Shown here: in pieces, positions 1 through 10,379 of the stretch
How positions within the stretch are numbered: the stretch's first letter is position 1
How the letters are laid out: each line of letters begins with the position of its first letter
Source of the DNA: Cymodocea nodosa
Lineage: Eukaryota; Streptophyta; Magnoliopsida; Alismatales; Cymodoceaceae
Direction of reading: 5' to 3'
Length of the DNA stretch: 64,000 bases
NCBI GenBank assembly: GCA_036874045.1
Contig: CM072338.1
Coordinates: 16,638,501 to 16,702,500, forward strand
Notes under the pieces: generated by a model
Told to the model about the DNA's origin: nothing
Database searches by the model: none
What the model saw: only the letters and a program-made list of their open reading frames with translations
Made by a program: the position numbers and the translations under genes

Positions 1-217
1 AAAGTGACAACTTGCAAGGGCAAAACATCTTTTTTCCTAGGAAACATACACACAGCCATCATGTTTATACCTGATGAGGAAATTTCTTACCATTCCTTTA
101 ATCATGAGTTCAAATCTCAAAGGTAAGAATATCTTAAACTTGAAAAACATTATCCTCAACTTCTACACTACTGCCTCAAACAAATTGATAGTCGTCTCTT
201 TGATGCACAGCTGCTTT
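1..217. other. Downstream flank of the small membrane-protein gene
   Basis: This stretch follows the stop codon of the minus-strand gene at 218-619 and probably holds its 3' untranslated region. I see no independent coding frame that looks real. Confidence 0.4.
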
Positions 218-619
218 TCACACTTTCTTGTTGTCAATGATCGGCGCTGTTTCGTTGGTATTGTCGTTAGGCTTTGGAACTGGTTGGATCCTGACATAAG
301 GATTTCTTGTCAAAGTCTCCCCTCTCAATGCAGCAACATATCGATCGTTTGTGTCCTCTTTACGTTGCAGTTCACCTAGATATTCGGCCAATCTCTCGCG
401 ATTTACCTGTCCCATCTTCAATGAATCAGGCCTGGCATTCTTGCGAAGCTGGGCCTCGAGCTGCTCATTCCTAGAGTTTGTGAATGTCATCACCCCCAGC
501 CCCACGACCGCCGGGACGACACCGCAGAGCACCGCGAATGAGTAGAAGAAGGGTTTGGAGTCCCGTGTTTTCCGCACCAGCCATCGCCATGTCTCACTCT
601 TCTCCCATAGTGCCGCCAT
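218..619 (-). CDS. Small conserved single-pass membrane protein, function unknown
   Basis: The protein has 133 residues counted from the ATG at 619; an open GTG two codons upstream is not needed. Visible features are an amphipathic start (WRWLVRKTRDSKPFF, about residues 11-25), one hydrophobic segment (about 26-45, from FFYSFAVLCGVV onward), then a charged hydrophilic tail with the segments RERLAEYLGEL and DTNDRYVAALRGETLTR, which read as constrained sequence. I remember similar short unannotated plant proteins, but I cannot name a function. An organelle membrane location is inference only. The coding part is a single exon. A leader intron is likely, because a splice acceptor (CAATAG) lies 20 bases before the ATG and a donor (TAAG/GTAT) lies near 1314. 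Codon use and the lack of stops fit a working gene. Confidence 0.75.
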   Translation of the reverse strand: MAALWEKSETWRWLVRKTRDSKPFFYSFAVLCGVVPAVVGLGVMTFTNSRNEQLEAQLRKNARPDSLKMGQVNRERLAEYLGELQRKEDTNDRYVAALRGETLTRNPYVRIQPVPKPNDNTNETAPIIDNKKV

Positions 620-1640
620 GTACACAACTCTCCTCCCAAACTATTGTAGGTGAATACGGAAGGAGATCAGGCATTACGACCAATACCAAGATATGTATTC
701 AATGAAGCTCGAGAAATATATTATCAGAACATGAATACTGTATTTAAAATAATACTGCAGGATTTCGATATGTTAAATTTAAAACTGAAGTTGCATTTGT
801 CTGCTAGAGCCTGAACTACCACAACTACTTGAAGAGCCACTACTGTTCATACTGCAGTATTAATTTACCTAGAAAATCGTGTTTAAGAGCGCTCAAAAGC
901 TGAAGCTACGCTACAGTTCATTTATTGAACGATACGTTGAAGGTCTTGTAGGCGACTTATCTTTAAAAATTCAATTTTAACAGCAAACAATTTATCTTTA
1001 AAAATCATATTCAACAGCAAACAGCGAACAATTTTAAATCCGTAGATCATCATTCATAGTATCGAGTAGAAAGAAACCCAAATAGACAGAGCATTCGTAA
1101 AATAGAATGATATTGTTGTTTTTCATCCACAAAGTATGTGGAACTTATTCCTCTTGATAAAGAGACCAATTATTCTAGGTCATATATAGCAAGCACGATT
1201 CATCAGAAAGAAAAGCCCCAACCCTAGGTACTAAGAGTGGACGAATTGGCAATAAAAATAGCATAAAAAGCAAGAGGAATCCGGAGAGGAGGACGAGAAG
1301 TGAGAAAGGGATACCTTACAATAGATCAGGGCAACAGATTCGGAGCGTTTAGAGGATCAATGCAGCGGGAAAAAGAAGGCAAGCACAGGCATTCTGACGA
1401 GAGGAGATTGAAGAACAGTAAGCAAGAGATGCAAAGGAAGAGAGAAGGAGAGAGAGGAGGAGGAGGAGGAGGGGGAAGGACGTACAACGTTGAGAAGAGG
1501 CACCCGGCAGCGGGAAGTTCTGGCGCGGCGAATTGGGATCTGCAGGACCGGGGACTGGTTGAGGTTGTCCCCGGCAGGAACACCCGGAAAATGGGTCGGA
1601 TCAGGCTTCGCGTTGGATAAAAAGAGATAAAACTTGAACT
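620..1640 (-). promoter_or_regulatory. Leader, probable leader intron and promoter of the 218-619 gene
   Basis: On the minus strand a pyrimidine-rich block (about 1620-1315) looks like a 5' leader exon. It ends at a good donor, TAAG/GTAT, at 1315/1314. The matching acceptor would be CAATAG at 641, giving an intron of about 674 bases and leaving only about 20 leader bases before the ATG. The 120-residue open frame across 1326-1688 is low-complexity proline/serine sequence and I treat it as leader. The start site is not visible. Confidence 0.45.
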
Positions 1641-1872
1641 TACAAGATGAATCCCTTCACTCATGTCTTCCTTATCTGTAAAAGACATGTCAAATGACTT
1701 GAGTTAGTGTGGGCTGGTCCAATCTAACCTGTAATAAATCGACTAGGTCCAATTTGATTAAAAAATCAAGTTAAGCTGGATTGCAATGGTTATAGATTTG
1801 GGCCCGCAGGTCAGGTCGGGCTAGCCCACTTAACCACGAGTTGACCCATCTTGTGAGCTAGCCTGCAGGTAC

Positions 1873-1897
1873 GAACGTTTGTAAAAAACAAACGTTC
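1873..1897. repeat. Perfect 10-bp hairpin
   Basis: GAACGTTTGT at 1873-1882 is followed by a five-A loop and its exact reverse complement at 1888-1897. Part of the word recurs just downstream (AACGTTGG near 1912-1919). It lies next to GC-rich words, so it may mark a transposon end or be chance. Confidence 0.6.
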
Positions 1898-2225
1898 TTG
1901 TTCGTTTTTCCAAACGTTGGAGGGAGAGGGAGAGCAAGAACGAGAGGAAAAGGAAAAGGAGAGAAAGAAGAAGAAGATGTAAAAATCTATAAATAGAGGA
2001 AAAGATACAGAGTTTTCTTCGTAATTCATTCAATATTTTCTTTCTCTTTTATAAAACATACAAAATTTTTAAATTTCACACTTTCAACTTTTAAATTTCT
2101 TCTAACTTTCAACTCAACTTTTATTTACAAAAATGACAAGTAACTTCAATAACTTCAAAAAAAGTTTGTAACACATAGAAAACTAGAAATTAGAAAACTT
2201 AAAAAGTTTTCTTAACTTTCTAAGA

Positions 2226-2906
2226 TTTGTGTCACACAAGAAAGTTAAAAATTTATTCTTAACTTTCTTACATATAAAATGTTAGAGATTTCAAGCTTTT
2301 AGACTATCCTCAATTATAAAGTTGGAAAAGCAATATAAGAACTATCTTTATTTAATTAATTATTTTATTATTTAAAATTAATTATAATTAAAGTATATAC
2401 TATTTTAATTATTACTTTGTAATATACGTTGTGTAACATATTATTATTTTAATTAAAATTACTTTGTATACACTTTAATATAATTAAAGTATATTAATAT
2501 AATATATTTTATTATTATTGTTAATATAATTAAAGTATATATTGTTAATATTATTTTATTTAATTAATTATTTTCATTGTTATATTAATAATAAAATATT
2601 TAATTATTTTAATATTACTTTTATTAATAATAAAATATTCATTATTTTAATATTTATTTTTATTATTAATAAAATATTAATTGTTTTATTATTGTTAATA
2701 TTTTTTAATTTTATTTCATAATATTAAAATCATAAAATTTTTATTTACTTAATATTATTATTTTATTATATAATATATAATATTGAAATTTCAAGAACTA
2801 TTTAATTTTCCTAGCTTTCCATTAATGGCACAAATATCTTGAAATTTTACTTTCTAACTTTCTAATTCCTAATTTTTCTAACTTTTTTAACTTTTAGGTG
2901 ACACAA
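2226..2906. repeat. AT-rich element with terminal inverted words, possible MITE
   Basis: The left end reads TTTGTGTCACAC followed by AAGAAAGTTAA. The right end, read backwards, gives TTTGTGTCACC followed by TAAAAGTTAA. Between them lies about 650 bases of almost pure A/T. A related AT-rich block, ending in similar CACAAAC words, lies at about 32595-32850, so this looks like a dispersed non-coding element. I cannot confirm a target duplication, so the class is open. Confidence 0.4.
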
Positions 2907-3909
2907 ACAAGCCTAGTCTCAAACCATGGAAGTTAAAACATCTTCAATTATTACTATTAAATCTAAAAGAAAATCTATTTTATGGTCAAAGTTTATAATA
3001 AAGATGAAATATATGAGAGACGTTGCTATGTTGAAGATATCCTACTACAATATTTGCAATGTAAACTTCTCTTACAAAGCTTTAAATCGTACAAGTTGTT
3101 TATTTAGACATTTAGATAATTATTCATTTAAAAATATTTAAAAAATAAAATAATTAAAACATAATTTAATTTTAACTCAAAAAGGTAATATAATACAATG
3201 ATGTTAAAATCTTAGGAATGCTAAATAACTACATGCCAAATTTATTGTTGTTTATAATTTACTTATTAATTTTAGCGATAGTCAATATTTTTAATATTAT
3301 ATTTCATAAGCTTATTATCTTCAATTTAAAAATGTTTTTAGAAATACAATTAGACAATATGTTATTGATCTTTATAATAAACTTAGAATAAAATTAATTA
3401 ATATAATAGGTTCTATTAATACATATATAACATGTACATTTGATATTTGGAAGGGTAGAATTAAAATAGGATATATTACTATTATTGCATATTTTATTGA
3501 TGATGATTTGATTTTACAAAAATATTAATAGAAAAATAAATCATCCACATAATGTTCAAAATATATTTTTCTACTATTATGAAAAATTTTGAATTTTATA
3601 AATGAAATTGAGGATCAAAATGACTTCACAAGATGGGGGTGAATTATGAATTCAAATTGTTTGAAAAACTTATACACAAAAACAACTGTAGACACCCAAA
3701 TCTCTACCCTCTCTTAGGAACTACATTTTTCACTATTGCAAACCTTGAGGTGTACACTATCATTGTGCTTATGAAATTGTACATCCCTTTCATCTAGAGT
3801 AGTGTTAGATGGCCTTGGCCCTTGTTTGGGTATGTGACCACTACTGGTCCCTTGATGGAGTTTCCTCCGTCTAACCTTATGGTTAGGGCCTTCTTGTCTT
3901 TGATTGTTT

Positions 3910-4460
3910 GATCCTTTGGTCAAATCGTTAATCAGAGCTTCCGATTATCCGAATCAGTCTCGAACAATCTAGGTCGTCCATTTGGCCTCTATCTTGATTA
4001 GCATATATCGGGATGTTGAATCGGTCGTCTGATCACATATTCATGATCAAAGCACCTTGGATCATATAGATATACTCTTCAATCGATGTTGACGCATGTC
4101 AATCGCCTAGTTCCACCTCGAACGATTGTAGTCGTCCGTACAAGGTGTTTTGACTTTGAATCCATCTCGTTTGCCATCAGGTACTTCTGATCATCTAGAT
4201 ATGATCAATGCCCCTCGGGTCAACCAATCCTTCAATTAGATCGTTGATCGCGCCCTTGATCTTCACGGATTAACTCTAAGGAATCTTGGCCCTCCATTTG
4301 GGTGAGGAATGAGAATTTCACTCATCCAGCTAACGATCGAGAAATCTGATCATAGGATAAGGCTCATCTCCTCCTTGATTGACCAATCCTTCAATCGAAT
4401 TGTCAATTGGGTCTCCGGATTGTCTGAAATCAACTTAGACAATCTAAGTCGTCTATTTTA
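3910..4460 (+). repeat. Diverged tandem array, period 158-159 bp, inside the solo LTR
   Basis: The word GTCGTCC or a close variant starts at 3973, 4131, 4289 and 4448, at intervals of 158, 158 and 159. A second marker, TCTGATCA, starts at 4028, 4186 and 4345, at intervals of 158 and 159. Other shared words (CCAATCCTTCAAT) fall in the same register. This is about 3.5 diverged copies upstream of the LTR TATA box, that is, in the U3 enhancer position. Confidence 0.8.
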
Positions 4461-4745
4461 GGATTCGACTTCTCGAGACCATTTTGACATTCTACAAGTC
4501 GAATTTGTCAAAACGAAGGCTGGATTCGAACTCGACATGCCTGAATTACCTAGGGAGGACCCTTACCCAACTTTGGCCACGTGGTAGAGCTACCATGTGT
4601 TGCCCCTCTCGCGTTGCCACATGGCAGTCGACATCTAACTATCTTGGCCACGCGAACCAACCACGTGGTGACACCTCACCTAGCAGGTGGGTCCCACTTG
4701 TCGAGACCGTTAGCTGTCACCATCCCTCCCCCTAACACATCCCTA

Positions 4746-4855
4746 ACATGTGTTAGGGGTGGGGCCCACCTTTTCATTGTGTAGCCCTTGTGTGGTGCTG
4801 ACATGTGTTAGGGGTGGGACCCACCTTTCCGTTGCGTAGTCCCTGTGTGGTGCTA
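4746..4855 (+). repeat. Two tandem 55-bp units inside the solo LTR
   Basis: Two copies, 4746-4800 and 4801-4855, both start ACATGTGTTAGGGGTGGG and end TGTGTGGTGCT. They differ at a few positions. A third partial copy begins at 4856. The array ends about 65 bases before the TATA box at 4923. Confidence 0.85.
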
Positions 4856-4922
4856 ACATGGTGCCACTTTTTCAAGTTCGCAAAGTTAGATCCGAGTGGA
4901 CCCGGATCCGCATACGAAGGGT

Positions 4923-4930
4923 TATAAATA
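4923..4930 (+). promoter_or_regulatory. TATA box of the solo LTR
   Basis: TATAAATA sits in a GC-rich context. Transcription would begin about 30 bases downstream, near 4955-4965, which would mark the U3/R boundary. It shows that the LTR reads in the plus direction. Confidence 0.6.
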
Positions 4931-6209
4931 CCCTTTCGTCTTCTCTATAGGTGGCCACTCTACCTTGATTTTTCCAACGAGCTTCCCAACTTACGTGCAT
5001 TCGCTCGAAGTCTTCGCTTCCACTCCAACTACTCCCATTGCAATTGTTGGAAGCTTTCCCCACAATTTGCTGATTGCAGAGCCACCCGAGGAGCCATTTT
5101 GAAGAATTGCAAGAAGCACTGTTGCCTATCATCGACCATCTACGTGTCTAGAAAGTAATCCCCTTCCTTGTGTCCCTTTATTTTCGCCTTTTCATCGCGA
5201 ATGCATGCGGGTAGATGTTAGATTTCGAGTTTTCATCCTCGATAGGAAGGTAGAGAATGACTCTCCAACTCTTGTAGCTCGCGATCGTTGCTACCTTGAG
5301 CTCGCTTTCTTCTCTCCAAATGTTTTGCCCCCCTCCTCTCACTTTCCTTGGGTTTTAGGAGAGGGAGGGGAAACCACTCTCCCCCTCCACCCCCCCGCCC
5401 CCCTCTGAGGTCCCTGGCCATTTTTCCAATGGGCGGTTGGACCCTTGGTGCCTATAGTTAATGGTCGAAGAGTCGTCGGCCCGTGGCAATGCACATGGTG
5501 GCACCGTTCGCACGGCAGGGGGAGGCCCACCCTCCTCTTGGCCGTCAAATCTTACAATTATGAGATCTGGGCTATGTGATCGAGATAGATGAATATCATC
5601 CATTCGATCTCTCCTTTTGATCAGGATCATCCATCAAGGACCCCATGTTGCGACCCCAGGAATATATCCCGATTGCTCGATCCCATCGTTGCAAGATCTA
5701 GGTCGTCCATGTCCTTAACCAGCAGGTGACCTTCTTCACCGACAGTGATGTTGGAGAAGGCTGTCGGCGCCGCCATTCGAGGCTTGCCCTAGTTGTTGGG
5801 GTAGGGGTCCTCTAGACATCCTTTGGTGTTGTGACTACCCCGCCTAATGCGGCTCCCTGAGTTGGGGCTCCTAGACCCTTCTCTAGGGGATCCCACCATG
5901 TCTATTATCCCCATAGTCGAGTTGCCATCATAGTTTCGCCGACAACCTTCTTTTCACTTGGACACCTCTCCCCTCGTGCAACCTCAGGGAAGCCATTGAA
6001 AGCTCCCTGAACCTCTATAAGGGCGTCGAGGTCGTCACATAGGTAAACTGGGGGGGAGAGGGCCAAAAATCCATAGCTATGGGTTTTCGATCGTTGGACT
6101 TCGATGACATCGTCGAAGAAGACGGCAACATTGTCATGACTTTTCGGTGACCTTGCTGGAGAAGACGACGATGTCGCTGCAACTTTTTGATGAGTAGTGT
6201 ACAAGGAAG

Positions 6210-6560
6210 GTCATCTTTGTACATTTTGTATAAAGCCCCTAACGATAATTTTATCTTGGACCTTTTTAACCTTCTAAGGGAACCTTATCACATTTCCACG
6301 TGATACATCAGAGGGAGAATATTATCTGTTTGGGTGTATTTCAAGCTATTTTTACCTTAGGAGGGTCTCTTTTATACATTTTATATAAAAGCCATTGAGG
6401 ACAATTTTATATTAGACCTTTTTACCCCTTGGGGTAGCCTAACCACAATATTGACTTGTGATACACCAAGGGGGGATAACAAGTCTATGACTTTGATATC
6501 CAAGGTCCGTCATACATATTTTCTACATGACCCTTCTACCCTTGGTTAACTTTTTATAAA
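6210..6560 (+). repeat. Diverged repeats near the 3' part of the solo LTR
   Basis: Similar blocks start near 6221 (ACATTTTGTATAAA), 6376 (ACATTTTATATAAAA) and, more weakly, 6514. Each is followed by GACCTTTTTA- or GACCCTTCTA-like words and the first two by GTGATACA-like words. Spacing is about 155 and 138 bases. Confidence 0.6.
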
Positions 6561-7132
6561 AGTCAACTCCAAAGGCTTTTGCCTTTACTTGGGCTTAGGG
6601 TTTATCACATTTCTAGACCTGTGTTTAGGTAGATCTTTTGAGTGATCCTACACATAGGTCACCCCTTAGTGGATTAGATCAATATAGTTGACCGTGGTCA
6701 AAGCCAACTAGTTGACCTTTGACCATTTTTCCCTACTTTGACTAAAGACCTACGATCTTTACATAGGCCTTATGAGCCTATGATTTCTAGGGGGAACATT
6801 TCTATTGTCTTATAATCTCTTATTTTACGTTTTAGAGTTTGATAGGACATTTGCACGACCTTTTAAAGAGGTAAGCTTCGATTGAGCAGGTAAGGTGCCT
6901 CACACCTTTCCTATTCGTACTTGTGACAGTTGCCTAGAGTCTTGAGGGCTTTTCTTATCGGTCCCTTGATACACGAGATATCGATAATGTAGGTTTTCTT
7001 AGTCTCCCTTTAAAGGACTAGGTGGTGACTCTTTCTTCACCAATGTGGGTCCTTTTTGGGTTTGCAATGGTGGAGTGTTGGTGTCCTTTGTGGGCATTCG
7101 GGTCACCTTTGATTTTTTTTTGAATGTTCACA

Positions 7133-7955
7133 ACAACATAACAAATATCCTTTTTTTAAACTTATTCTTTATTATGCACAAGATTTTTACACTTTTACAA
7201 GCGAATAATAAATTCTTACAAACCTTTCCATTTTACAAAGCTCATAAAATAACAACTTGCACCTTATGATTTTCAAGTAAACATTCGAATTTACCAAACT
7301 CTCCTTTAGTAGTTGGAATCCTTCATTTAGATGCTTTGAATTCCTTTAGTTTTGATTCCTTTTAGCCTTTTTTCTCCTTAGGTAAATCGAAAATGATGTA
7401 AGTTCTCAGCTACATGTAAAATATTTTTTTAGATTTGAACACTAAGACACTTTGAACTATAAGCACTAAGTTGTATGAAAAAGTATTGATGTATCTATGG
7501 GATGTTTTTGAGAAAGATGTGTTAAAGTGTAGCTAAGACTCTTTATTTATAATTTTCAAATTGGATATGCACGTTCATCCACTTTTAACATTTTCCCATG
7601 ATTCCACATTCTTTTAAATTTTGAGTCAATCACATTCTTCAAGTCCACATTTTGTATTTTCTCACGATCTACTATTGTAGATTTATCAAGAACAAACTTC
7701 TAGAGATTTGTTGTATTTGCCTAAGTCATCATTTTTGTTAAATAGTTACATCTATAACACCTAAAAAAACTCAAACACTTATTACATAACTCTTCGAGTT
7801 TTTTACATGCAAAACATGTGACCTACAATACTTGACTTATAATATTGATTTATGATAACCTGATGTTATTGTAAATTATCCGAGAATGCAGCCACGTGGC
7901 AGACCAAATGGCAAAACCGAAAAATCAAAGACTTGCCGCGAACCGAAAAGCGCAG
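7133..7955. other. AT-rich spacer
   Basis: Apart from the ACAAC target duplication at 7133-7137, I see no gene or recognisable element here. It reads as unconstrained A/T-rich spacer. Confidence 0.5.
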
Positions 7956-7959
7956 GTGA

Positions 7960-8460
7960 AAAGAAACGTTGGACCAGAGATCAGCACGGTGAGACTGGAG
8001 CATTTTCGGAAAGCAAATTGTAAATATCTGACACCGAAGAACCGAAGATCAGTGGACTGAAGACGGGAATCGGCATAACTGAGCAAGATAGCGGTCAGAC
8101 CGCAACTCCAACATCCAACAACCTAGAAAAATATTGGCTAGACCAGAGGCGAGTTTAGTGAGACCGGAAATTCCCAGAGAGGCAGACCAAAAATTCTGTG
8201 AAGAAATTTGACACAATGGCTAGACCAGAGGCAAGTTCGGTGATACATGAAATTCTCGAAGAGACAGATCAAAAAAGTTCTGCGAAGAATTCTGACACCA
8301 AAGAACAAGAAGGTCAATTTTCGGTCTATTTTCCGAATATGCTTCGGTCTCACCGTGTCAACCTCCGGTCCAGCCGCTCTTTTCATCGGCACTTTTGTTC
8401 GTTGTCAAATTTTCGGTCTGCCTCTCGGTCTTGGCCGACGAATTTCGGTTAGTGATTTTC
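7960..8460. repeat. Fold-back (inverted) repeat
   Basis: The left half is rich in GACC(G/A)GA words and the right half in their reverse complements. CACGGTGAGAC near 7985 is inverted as GTCTCACCGTG near 8346. GAGAGGCAGACC near 8177 is inverted as GGTCTGCCTCTC near 8414. The region is more GC-rich than its flanks. The short open frames of 84-107 residues across it look like by-products of the repeats. Confidence 0.6.
8136..8299 (+). repeat. Tandem pair of 82-bp units
   Basis: Two units, 8136-8217 and 8218-8299, both start GGCTAGACCAGAGGC and end in a GACACAA/GACACCA word. They differ at perhaps a fifth of positions. They form part of the left arm of the fold-back region. Confidence 0.75.
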
Positions 8461-8559
8461 AGCCTTTCTTTTTACTGACTTTTTCTCTTTCAGGCTTTTG
8501 TGCTTCTAGATTTTCAGTGGATTTCAGGTCTTTTCTTTTTGGACTAATTAATATGCAAC

Positions 8560-10379
8560 CAAATATGTAAATACGTTAAACAATAACATATATCTTTTAA
8601 AAACGTATGAAAAATAACAGTCGTTGGTGGTCTTCGATCATATTTCTGTCACTGCCTTGCCTGGTAAAGGAGAAGATTTCTTCATCCTCTACTCAAATTG
8701 ACGAAATTAAACAAATGAGTTTAATTAATTTTTGACTGAGAGTGGGATTAGGATGGAGATCGAAGACCACACCTCCAAACCCGACATTTATATAAATGTC
8801 GGTCACGGTTGGGTCAGCTCACGGGCCGACCAAGCCCGACCCGTATGTGCTGGTTCGAAATTTTTTTTGTTGTTTGGGGTTGGCCCAGCCCGACCCACAA
8901 CCTATATGGGTTTAAATCTTCGGGCCAGGTTGGTGCAACCGGGCTCATTAACATCTATAATCTGTAACTTATTTATATATGCTTATAAGTATTTATAAAT
9001 AAATGTGTATAAACGAATTTTGATTTCACGTTAAATTTTTTAAATTGATTACGAATAAAGAAATTTAACATATATATATATATATGTCTAGATCCTATCT
9101 CTTTTCTATTTAACTTTTCTTAACAATTTTTTTATTTATATGTCTATAAATACATTAGTGTTTAAAGGTAAATAAAGTATAAAAATCTATTATTTATTTG
9201 GAACAAGAAATTCGAGCTTAAAAACTAATTAGCAGCGTTACCAGATTGGGCTTAAGATTGCATCTTATTAGTAAGGGCTAGCAAATCGTTATTATAATTT
9301 CGAATTCTTTAATTATTACGACATATTCTAATATTTAAACAATTAAAACACAATTAAGTTCCCGGGAATTAAAATGAGAGTAACATTTTCTTAATTATTT
9401 TTAGAATTGAATTCTTTACACGTTAGAGCACCATCCAAAGTGTTGTTTGTATTTAAAGAAATAGATCTAAGGTACCACCAATTGCTTATGATTTTGGGTT
9501 TTTAGATTACTGGCTGAAATCTTATCTGAGTGGTAGTGATTCGATAGTTTTGATTAAATTGAATCCATTTTCTACGGTAATTTCATGTTATATTTCCTAA
9601 AAATCGGAGAATCAACCAAGTGTTGATTTTCCAATCGTCAGCTTGATTTTGGCTATTCAATCATTATGTTGATGAGAATGCTCTTGAAATATTATTATAT
9701 TAATATTAAATAATACTAATCGCATTAATTATTACCTATAATATTTATTATTTAGTATAATTATAATTTTGTACTATTACAATAGTTATCTCACATTAAT
9801 ATATCAGGAAATTAATATAAGAAAAATTATCTTATTTTTAAAAAAGACAAAATTATACAAATTTTTTTACTCAAATAGAAAATGTGAAATGATATGATCT
9901 TATTTAATTTAACAAGTTTAGCAAACAACAAATAGCAAAATATGTAAAATCATTTACAATAATAAAATAATTTCATAAACAACAAACAACTAATCAAGTA
10001 TCAATTTATTTATTTATTTTTTAAATAACCAAAAAATTTGTAAATATACAAATTCTTCTACTTTACGTTACTCTTAACTTTAACTTTTTTTTAATAAAAT
10101 TATTTTTCCAAGGTACAATTATAATATTACTTTATTTCAGAGTTATTCTATTTAAAATTGAAAACAAACAAAACCTTTTTTTTTTAATATTATATTTCTT
10201 CCGCGTTTAAAAAAGGAAAAATACTATCCCACCCAATATTATCCAACGATTGAATGGAGTGGAAGTTAGCGGAGAGCGGAGGAGCAGCGGCCACCACTCA
10301 CTCAACTCACCTCCCGCCGCGGATGACGGCAAAGTGAGATATCACGGTGTCATCTTCTTCCCAATCACGCTTCGGAGCC
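8560..10379. other. AT-rich spacer and upstream region of the ThrRS gene
   Basis: No gene is visible. It contains a 22-bp palindrome (8781-8802), a GC-rich patch with GGCCCGACC-type words (8810-8950) and a (TA)n run near 9070-9085. The last 150 bases (10230-10379) rise in GC and probably hold the promoter and leader of the threonyl-tRNA synthetase. I cannot place a TATA box with confidence. Confidence 0.5.
8781..8802. repeat. 22-bp perfect palindrome
   Basis: The half-site CCGACATTTAT is followed at once by its exact reverse complement, with no spacer. It sits at the edge of a GC-rich patch with repeated CCCGACC words, which suggests a transposon end or an insertion scar. Confidence 0.8.

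Larger units (their letters stand above)
1641..3686. other. AT-rich intergenic spacer
   Basis: No gene is visible. It holds a short GC-rich block (about 1790-1870, with GGTCGGGC-type words that recur near 8820-8900), a small hairpin (1873-1897) and an extremely AT-rich block (2226-2906). Around 3400-3560 there are weak, stop-ridden stretches that could be old transposon, but I cannot identify them. Confidence 0.5.
3687..7132 (+). mobile_element. Solo LTR of an LTR retrotransposon, 3.4 kb
   Basis: The block begins TGTAGACACCC and ends TTCACA, so it has TG...CA ends. It is flanked on both sides by the same 5-bp word, ACAAC (3682-3686 and 7133-7137), the expected target-site duplication. No gag-pol frame, primer binding site or polypurine tract is present, so this is one LTR left after recombination, or a very long non-coding element. 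It is clearly more GC-rich than its surroundings. A TATA box at 4923-4930 places the promoter in the plus orientation. Several internal repeats are listed separately. A 3.4-kb LTR is long and would suit a Ty3-type element, but without coding sequence the superfamily is inference. Confidence 0.75.

Noticed and set aside
1326..1688. 120-residue minus-strand frame upstream of the small membrane protein
   Set aside because: Poly-proline and cysteine/serine low-complexity sequence that fits a pyrimidine-rich leader exon better than a protein.
3910..4460. Evenly spaced repeats considered as a CRISPR array
   Set aside because: The host is a plant, the units are 158 bp and diverged over their whole length, and they lie inside an LTR.
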